A DNA stretch of 6,839 bases. It comes from DATKXO01 sp035528995 (GTDB lineage Bacteria > Planctomycetota > Phycisphaerae > UBA1845). The translations under genes and the position numbers were made by a program. Below, in pieces: positions 1 through 4,886 of this stretch; the stretch's first letter is position 1, and the number at the start of each line of letters is the position of its first letter. Below the pieces are notes generated by a model. That model made no database searches. It worked only from the letters and a program-made list of their open reading frames with translations, and was not told the origin of the DNA. Location of the stretch: assembly GCA_035528995.1 (NCBI GenBank), contig DATKXO010000296.1:1-6839 (forward strand), written 5' to 3'.

Positions 1-30
1 AATGAGATTGGCCGGGGCTTTTGGCATCGG

Positions 31-46
31 CTAGTGTAGTGTCTCA
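31..46 (+). repeat. left terminal inverted repeat
   Basis: This 16-bp arm is perfectly complementary to 146-161. Complementarity breaks at position 47 and resumes imperfectly inside the element. Confidence 0.85.
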
Positions 47-145
47 GAAATGCCGCGTCGTTCGATGGACGCGAATTCGGGGCGCTATCGCCGTTTTAGC
101 GTCCGCGCGAACTGAAGTTCGCGGCTCGTTACGATGCAATATCAA

Positions 146-161
146 TGAGACACTACACTAG
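146..161 (-). repeat. right terminal inverted repeat
   Basis: This is the reverse complement of 31-46 with no mismatch. An ATG at 145 sits on the edge of this repeat and is in frame with the downstream gene. The residues it would add come from repeat DNA, which argues against that start. Confidence 0.85.
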
Positions 162-209
162 ACTCACGCTCATCAGTAGTCTGCAGCGAAGAGAAACCAA
201 GAGTGACCA

Positions 210-216
210 GGGAGGA
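210..216 (+). promoter_or_regulatory. ribosome binding site fixing the GTG start of the tricorn gene
   Basis: GGGAGGA lies 6 nt before GTG 223. The alternative in-frame ATG at 145 has no such site, overlaps the inverted repeat, and would put 26 polar residues in front of a clean lipoprotein signal peptide. The GTG start is therefore preferred. Confidence 0.8.
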
Positions 217-222
217 ATCACC

Positions 223-3200
223 GTGACTGTGCGAGCCGCAATCGTGTCGTTGATGCTGTCGTGCGCTCTGGCCGCCTGCGCCCAGGAGAAAACGGGGCTC
301 TCCGCCGCCGGAGGAGTAGCCGTCCAGGATGCCGGGCGAGCCACACGCTCGGACGTCGGCGAGGGCTCTCCCGGATCGGGCGACGTCCAACCGGACGCAA
401 CCATGCTGCGGAACCCGGACGTCAGCGCAACGCACATCGTGTTCGTGTACGCGGACGACCTGTGGCTCGTGCCCCGTGAGGGAGGCTCGGCCAGCCCGCT
501 GGCCAGCCCACCCGGCCAGGAACTGTTCCCCCGGTTCAGCGATGACGGCCGGACCATCGCCTTCATCGGCAACTACGACGGCAATCGCGACGTGTACACC
601 ATGCCGGTGGCGGGCGGCGTGCCGACGCGCGTCACACACCACCCCGCCCCCGAACTGGTGTGCGGCTGGACATCCGATGGCCGGCTGCTTTTCTCGACGC
701 CCGCCCTGGCCGGCCTGCGACGTCAGATGCAACTGTTCACCGTGCCGGCCGCGGGTGGGCTCCCCACCAGGCTGCCGGTTCCCTACGGCATCTTCGGGGC
801 GATCAGCGCCGACGGGCGTCGGCTGGCCTACACGCCGGACACTCGGGACTTCAGCACCTGGAAGCGATACCGCGGCGGTATGGCCAGCGACATCTGGATC
901 TTCGACCTGCAGGACCACACCTCCCGGAAGATCACGGATTGGGAAGGCACCGACAGCCAGCCGATGTGGCAGGGCGACGACCTGTACTACATGTCCGACG
1001 CCGGGCCGGCCCACCGACTCAACATCTGGCGCTGGGACGGCACGGCCGACAAGCACGAGCAGGTCACCACGTTCACCGAGTACGACGTGAAGTGGCCGTC
1101 AATCGGCCCGGGCCCCGACGGGCGCGGCGAAATCGTTTTCCAGAACGGGCCCCACCTGTATCTGCTCGATCTGCGGGACGGCGGCAGGTCGGCGCCCAAG
1201 CGCGTCCGTGTGACGGTGCCGGGCGATCGGCCCAAGATCCGGCCGCAACGCGTCGACGCCGGCAAGCTGATCAGCGCGGCGGACGTCTCGGCCACCGGCA
1301 AGCGGGCCGTGTTCGCGGCTCGCGGCGACATTTGGACGGTGCCGGCCAAAAAGGGCTCGCCCCGGAACCTGACCCGCACGGACGGCGTGGCCGAGCGCGA
1401 CCCGGGCTGGAGCCCGGACGGGCAGTGGATCGCCTACTTCTCCGATGCGACCGGCGAATACGAACTGTATGTCACGCAATCCGACGGGAAGGGTGAAACA
1501 AAGCAGCTGACCAGCGACGGAAACACGTTCCGCTACAGCCCGACCTGGTCGCCGGACTCGAAGCATCTCACCTTCACCGACCTGGCCGGATCGACCCACC
1601 TGGTGACCGTCGAGACGGGCGAGAAGAAGCTGATCGACACCGATCCGTACGCCGATCGCCCGCGGGTGAGCTGGTCGTCGGACTCGCGGTGGTTGGCCTA
1701 CACAAGAACATCTGACACGCGTCTCAGCGCCGTCTGGCTGTACAACGTCGAATCGGGCGAGAAGCACGAGGTCACCTCGGGCCGCTTCTACGACACCTGG
1801 CCCACGTTCGATCGCAAAGGGGACTATCTCTTCCTGGCCAGTAACCGCAAGTTCGCCTCACCCACCTACGGCGACATCGACAGCACGTTCATCTACGCGG
1901 ACACCGACGTCCTGATGGTGATCCCGCTGCGCGACGAAGTCGGCGACCCCTGGGCCCCCAAGAACGACGAAGAGAAATGGGGCGAGGAAAAGAAGAAGGA
2001 GGAAGAAGAAGCCAAGAAGGACAAGGACGGCAAGGAGAAGGACAACGCCGACGACACCAAGGCGGAGGGCGCGGACGAAGGGGCGGAGGAGAAGAACAAG
2101 GAAGAGAACGGCGAAGCCGAAGAGGGCGGCGAGGCCAAAGAGAGCGGCGAGGCCGAGGACAGCGGCGACGATGCGGACGCGGACAAGAAGAAAGAGAAGG
2201 ATGAAGAGATCAAGCCGGTCGAGATCGAGCTGGAGGGCTTCGAGCAGCGGGCGATCCTCCTGCCGGTCAAGAACGGCGGCTTCACCAATCTGGCCGTCAA
2301 TCACAAGGGGAAGTTGCTCTATGTCCGCCGACCCTCCGGCGATCGGGACAGCAAGCCGGTGATCAAGATCTTCGACCTGGAGGACGAGGAGAAGAAGGAG
2401 AAGGACGTCATCGAAGGCGTCGGCTCGTTTGGGATGTCGGCCGACGGCAAGAAGCTGCTGATTCACAAGGACGACCAGTGGGCCGTCGTGGACGCGAGCG
2501 CGGAGCAGAAGCTGGACAAGCCCATGTCCGTGGACCTGGCCGCCACGATCGATCCGGTCGCCGAGTGGCGGCAGATGTTCGTCGAGGCCTGGCGCCTGCA
2601 GCGCGACTTCTTCTACGATCCGAACATGCACGGGCTCGATTGGCCGGCGGTGCGCGAGCGCTACGGCCGAATGATCGACCATTGCACCTCGCGCCGCGAC
2701 GTGAGCTTCGTCATCGGCGAGATGATCTCCGAGCTCAACGTCGGGCACGCCTACCTGTGGGGTGAGGGCGACGTCGAGGACGGCCCAAGCGTCTCGGTCG
2801 GCCTGCTCGGCGCCGACTTCGAGCTTCACGACGGGGCGTACCGCATCGCGAAGATCTACCACGGCGGCCCCTGGGACGTGGATGCCCGCGGCCCGCTGAG
2901 TCAGCCCGGCGTCGAGGTGAAGGAGGGCGACTACCTGCTGGCGGTCAACGGCGAGCCGGTGGACACGACCAGGGACCCGTGGGCCGCCTTCCTCGGGCTG
3001 GCCGACAAGGTGATCACCATCACGGTCAACGACAAGCCGACCCTCGACGACGAGGCACGCGAGATCGTCGTCAAAGCCCTGGACGGCGAGAGCGACCTGC
3101 GCTACCGGGCCTGGGTCGAGCACAACCGGGCCTACGTCGACGAGCGCACCGAAGGTCGCATCGGTTACGTCCACGTCCCCGACACCGGCATCAACGGGCA

Positions 3201-3783
3201 GAACGAACTGTTCCGCCAGTTCTTCGGGCAGACTCACAAGGAAGCCCTGATCATCGACGAGCGTTGGAACGGCGGCGGCCAGGTGCCGACGCGGTTCATC
3301 GAGCTGTTGAACCGACCGGTGACCAACTACTGGACCCGACGTTACGGCAAGGACGGCCCCACCCCGGGCGACGCTCACCACGGGCCGAAGTGCATGCTGA
3401 TCAACGGGCAGGCCGGATCGGGCGGCGACGCCTTCCCCTACTACTTCCGCCAGGCCGGTCTGGGCAAGCTGATCGGCACGCGCACCTGGGGCGGGCTCGT
3501 CGGGATATCCGGCAACCCGGGCCTGATCGACGGCGGATCAGTCACCGTGCCCACTTTCGCGTTCTATGAGGTTGACGGGACCTGGGGCGTCGAAGGGCAC
3601 GGCGTCGAGCCGGATATCGAGGTGATCGACGACCCGGCTTTGATGGTCGATGGCGGCGATCCGCAGCTCGACGCGGCCATCAGACACATGCTGGCGGAGC
3701 TGGAACGCAATCCGTACAAGCCCCCGCCCCGTCCGGCCTATCCGGACCGCAGCGGCATGGGCATCAAGGCGGAGGACAAGTAG
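223..3783 (+). CDS. tricorn-family S41 peptidase, predicted lipoprotein
   Basis: A serine peptidase of the tricorn type (MEROPS S41), expected to trim peptides in the cell envelope. From GTG 223 it has 1186 residues. Residues 1-19 form a lipoprotein signal with lipobox LAAC (Cys19), followed by a polar linker to about 60. Next come a six-bladed-type beta-propeller (about 61-350, TolB/WD40-like blades with SDDGR and SADGR turns) and a second propeller (about 350-770, blades with WSPDG, WSPDS and WSSDS). The second is interrupted by an acidic/lysine-rich insert (580-664). A helical core domain (about 778-865) is followed by PDZ (about 865-953) and the catalytic domain (about 967-1160). The catalytic set by comparison with Thermoplasma tricorn (His746, Ser965, Glu1023) is His842 in NVGHAY, Ser1066 in AGSGGDAF and Glu1124 in WGVEGHG. 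The Ser-Glu spacing of 58 is identical. Tricorn Ser745, next to the histidine, is Gly here. The C-terminus (PPRPAYPDRS) is typical, so the gene looks complete. The family call is strong; the physiological substrate is unknown. Confidence 0.93.
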   Translation: MTVRAAIVSLMLSCALAACAQEKTGLSAAGGVAVQDAGRATRSDVGEGSPGSGDVQPDATMLRNPDVSATHIVFVYADDLWLVPREGGSASPLASPPGQELFPRFSDDGRTIAFIGNYDGNRDVYTMPVAGGVPTRVTHHPAPELVCGWTSDGRLLFSTPALAGLRRQMQLFTVPAAGGLPTRLPVPYGIFGAISADGRRLAYTPDTRDFSTWKRYRGGMASDIWIFDLQDHTSRKITDWEGTDSQPMWQGDDLYYMSDAGPAHRLNIWRWDGTADKHEQVTTFTEYDVKWPSIGPGPDGRGEIVFQNGPHLYLLDLRDGGRSAPKRVRVTVPGDRPKIRPQRVDAGKLISAADVSATGKRAVFAARGDIWTVPAKKGSPRNLTRTDGVAERDPGWSPDGQWIAYFSDATGEYELYVTQSDGKGETKQLTSDGNTFRYSPTWSPDSKHLTFTDLAGSTHLVTVETGEKKLIDTDPYADRPRVSWSSDSRWLAYTRTSDTRLSAVWLYNVESGEKHEVTSGRFYDTWPTFDRKGDYLFLASNRKFASPTYGDIDSTFIYADTDVLMVIPLRDEVGDPWAPKNDEEKWGEEKKKEEEEAKKDKDGKEKDNADDTKAEGADEGAEEKNKEENGEAEEGGEAKESGEAEDSGDDADADKKKEKDEEIKPVEIELEGFEQRAILLPVKNGGFTNLAVNHKGKLLYVRRPSGDRDSKPVIKIFDLEDEEKKEKDVIEGVGSFGMSADGKKLLIHKDDQWAVVDASAEQKLDKPMSVDLAATIDPVAEWRQMFVEAWRLQRDFFYDPNMHGLDWPAVRERYGRMIDHCTSRRDVSFVIGEMISELNVGHAYLWGEGDVEDGPSVSVGLLGADFELHDGAYRIAKIYHGGPWDVDARGPLSQPGVEVKEGDYLLAVNGEPVDTTRDPWAAFLGLADKVITITVNDKPTLDDEAREIVVKALDGESDLRYRAWVEHNRAYVDERTEGRIGYVHVPDTGINGQNELFRQFFGQTHKEALIIDERWNGGGQVPTRFIELLNRPVTNYWTRRYGKDGPTPGDAHHGPKCMLINGQAGSGGDAFPYYFRQAGLGKLIGTRTWGGLVGISGNPGLIDGGSVTVPTFAFYEVDGTWGVEGHGVEPDIEVIDDPALMVDGGDPQLDAAIRHMLAELERNPYKPPPRPAYPDRSGMGIKAEDK
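1960..2214 (+). other. acidic/lysine-rich low-complexity insert within the second propeller
   Basis: Residues 580-664 of the tricorn-type protein are almost entirely Glu, Lys, Asp, Gly and Ala, with no predicted fold. Tricorn relatives often carry a short charged segment between blades here, after a 'PFAPKSDEE'-like stretch (here PWAPKNDEEK). This one is long, about 85 residues. The coding strand is strongly purine-biased, especially 1965-2060. It is probably a solvent-exposed, disordered loop. A role in ion or partner binding is possible but not shown by the sequence. Confidence 0.85.
2107..2172 (+). repeat. 18-bp tandem repeat encoding hexapeptide x-G-E-A-x-[ED]
   Basis: Three consecutive 18-bp units, 2107-2124 (NGEAEE), 2125-2142 (GGEAKE) and 2143-2160 (SGEAED), are followed by a degenerate partial copy, SGDD (2161-2172). 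Units 2 and 3 differ at few bases. This fits growth of the acidic loop by in-frame duplication, and the copy number may vary between strains. Confidence 0.7.
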
Positions 3784-3830
3784 CTGCCTAAACCGCGACT
3801 TGGCGTTTATGGCCAGCGGGCGACCACGCT
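3784..3830. other. convergent intergenic gap
   Basis: Only 47 bp separate the TAG stop of the tricorn gene from the TGA stop (complement of 3831-3833) of the opposing gene. I see only a weak possible stem around TTGGC/GCCA and no T-tract in either direction, so no terminator is called. Confidence 0.6.
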
Positions 3831-4337
3831 TCACTCCGGCGGTGAGGGATCGAGGCCGAGCCGGCGTCTGCTCTCGGACAGAACGGCGTGGTAACCGGGC
3901 ACGCGCATGAAATCGCCGTGCCCGTCCATGAACAGCAGATTCCCCCCTTCGCCGCCGTGGTTCGACACGGGCTCATAGATCCAAACCACGCGGCTATCGG
4001 TCACGGCTTGGGCCTCCGGGCGGGTCGGAGGAATCAAGAACAGATACTGCCCACCGTTGGGGCATCTGGACGTGTCCTCCGTAACAAGCCCGGCGTCCAG
4101 CAGGGATTGGACGGCCTCTTCGGAAGACTGCGGCCACCATTGGGGATTCTCCGACCGGTAGATCTCGAACACCGTGCCGAGGTGCTTCAGCCGCGCCTGA
4201 CACTCCAGGCGGCGGGACAGCTCGGTGGAACGCTCACCCGCCCGTGTGATCACCGCAAGAACAGCGGCCACGGCAATCAGGCCGACGCAGGTCAGCGCCC
4301 ATCGCCACAGGTACCCCAGTCCGTACTGACTGCTCAC
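3831..4337 (-). CDS. membrane-anchored pseudopilin-like protein (DUF1559/type II secretion G-like C-terminal signature)
   Basis: This 168-residue protein starts at GTG 4337, preceded by TTGGAGG at 6 nt. A reading frame continues upstream to 4535, but that extension has no ribosome site and resembles no known N-terminus. Residues 12-31 form one hydrophobic helix with an arginine-containing C-terminal flank. Then comes CQARLKHLGTVFEIYRSENP (46-65), which resembles the post-helix segment of pseudopilin and DUF1559 proteins ('NLKQIGLALxxYxxDNxxxxP'). SRCPNGG (90-96) is a typical Cys-Pro site, and NHGGEGGNLLFMDGHGDFM (126-144) is an H-x10-DG variant of the H-x9-DG signature. The canonical prepilin peptidase site (G followed by FTLxE) is missing, so it is probably a stable membrane anchor rather than a processed pilin. 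It is likely exposed outside the inner membrane. It converges on the tricorn gene and is transcribed alone. Function is unknown; the family likeness is moderate. Confidence 0.78.
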   Translation of the reverse strand: MSSQYGLGYLWRWALTCVGLIAVAAVLAVITRAGERSTELSRRLECQARLKHLGTVFEIYRSENPQWWPQSSEEAVQSLLDAGLVTEDTSRCPNGGQYLFLIPPTRPEAQAVTDSRVVWIYEPVSNHGGEGGNLLFMDGHGDFMRVPGYHAVLSESRRRLGLDPSPPE

Positions 4338-4343
4338 AATGTG

Positions 4344-4350
4344 CCTCCAA
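4344..4350 (-). promoter_or_regulatory. ribosome binding site of the pseudopilin-like gene
   Basis: On the minus strand TTGGAGG lies 6 nt before GTG 4337. It decides the start: the longer frame's first codon (GTG at 4535) has no comparable site, and the short form puts the membrane helix at residues 12-31. Confidence 0.75.
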
Positions 4351-4700
4351 CTGGACCATACGACAGAATGTTCCAGAAATCCGCAGCGACATGGCACGAG
4401 TCCGCGGACGAAGTTTCCCCAGGTTATCGGCGACGGCCGGCCCGCACAACCAGACATGGCGGCCGGCGACAGGCGGATGTGGCCGTGACCGAAGCCAAAA
4501 ATCGCGATCCTTGGCGAAAAGTACACCATTCTCACCGCACCGGCAGGATGAATGGCGTCACCAGGGGTCTTCCACGACGTATTCGGTACTGGCGGACGGC
4601 AGATCCGAGGCGTAGTCGCGGCCAGCTTTACCGGATAGAATCATATTGAGGTTATTCCTTCCACCAGATGCCGCATCAAAGGCCTGGGTCCTGGTACCGC

Positions 4701-4730
4701 TTGAATCAGCGACTCGAGCCATGGTACGAT
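4701..4730 (+). promoter_or_regulatory. weak candidate sigma70-type promoter for the M4 protease gene
   Basis: TTGAAT (4701-4706) and TACGAT (4725-4730) each match 4 of 6 consensus bases, with an 18-nt spacer. The leader would be about 150 nt. In GC-rich DNA such matches arise by chance, and planctomycete promoters are poorly defined, so this is only a candidate. Confidence 0.2.
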
Positions 4731-4795
4731 GGTAACGCGAAGTCAGTGAGCCTTGAATACGGCAATCCGGTCCGCCCGGAGTGCCCGGCTCCGAT

Positions 4796-4821
4796 AGCCG
4801 CCGGGACACGCTTCGGCGGCT
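4796..4821 (+). other. GC-rich hairpin in the leader of the M4 protease gene
   Basis: AGCCGCCG (4796-4803) pairs with CGGCGGCT (4814-4821) over 8 bp with a 10-nt loop. It lies 65 nt before the ATG. No T-tract follows, so it is not an intrinsic terminator. It could be a leader RNA structure or chance in GC-rich DNA. Confidence 0.35.
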
Positions 4822-4872
4822 TGGTGACCGGTTCGCTCGGCAACTGACGTATCCCATCGGGGTGGCATTCAC

Positions 4873-4880
4873 AAGGGGGA
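4873..4880 (+). promoter_or_regulatory. ribosome binding site of the M4 protease gene
   Basis: AAGGGGGA lies 6 nt before ATG 4887. It supports this start over the next in-frame ATG (residue 19), which has no purine-rich site at the right distance. Confidence 0.7.
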
Positions 4881-4886
4881 CGTATC

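Larger units (their letters stand above)
31..161. mobile_element. MITE-like imperfect palindrome with 16-bp perfect terminal inverted repeats
   Basis: The left end CTAGTGTAGTGTCTCA (31-46) is the exact reverse complement of the right end TGAGACACTACACTAG (146-161). Past these 16 bp the two arms remain partly complementary for about 30 bp more, with small gaps. The centre holds further inverted pairs: GGACGC (67-72) with GCGTCC (99-104), GGCG (81-84) with CGCC (89-92), and CGCGAACT (106-113) with AGTTCGCG (116-123). There is no coding sequence inside. A short structured element with perfect ends fits a non-autonomous insertion sequence derivative. The outer CTAG is itself palindromic, so it could be the repeat end or a duplicated target (CTAG, or the TA within it); one copy cannot decide. 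A regulatory stem-loop is the alternative. The inverted repeat is certain; the mobile interpretation is inference. Confidence 0.6.
4338..4886. other. 549-bp divergent intergenic region
   Basis: This lies between the divergent starts at 4337 (-) and 4887 (+) and should hold both promoters. Open frames cross it, but none has a ribosome site, a recognisable product or the codon bias of the three genes. What I can point to is a weak sigma70-like pair (4701-4730), a direct repeat ATGGTA (4721-4726 and 4729-4734) and a GC-rich hairpin (4796-4821). I found no tRNA, riboswitch or clear operator. Confidence 0.6.

Noticed and set aside
142..1056. 304-codon minus-strand open frame opposite the start of the tricorn gene
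   Set aside because: An antisense shadow of high-GC codons; its composition (Gly, Arg, Val, His) resembles no real protein family.
1858..3381. 507-codon open frame on the minus strand opposite the tricorn gene
   Set aside because: It lies wholly within a strongly supported coding region, and its hydrophobic Leu/Phe/Val run is the antisense of the Glu/Lys-rich insert. No ribosome site or family likeness.
3784..3830. Possible bidirectional terminator between the convergent stops
   Set aside because: The only stem is about 4 bp around TTGGC/GCCA, without a T-tract.
4362..4377. AGAATGTTCC-like inverted sequence near the minus-strand gene start, considered as a LexA-type operator
   Set aside because: The half sites are imperfect and do not match a known LexA or similar consensus well enough; likely chance.
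4338..4535. Possible N-terminal extension of the pseudopilin-like gene up to a GTG at 4535
   Set aside because: No ribosome site near 4535, whereas TTGGAGG sits at the right distance from GTG 4337, which gives a normal N-terminal membrane helix.
4558..4872. Minus-strand open frame of 104 codons in the intergenic region
   Set aside because: No ribosome site, no recognisable motif, and codon third positions unlike the neighbours. It could be a gene remnant but cannot be supported.
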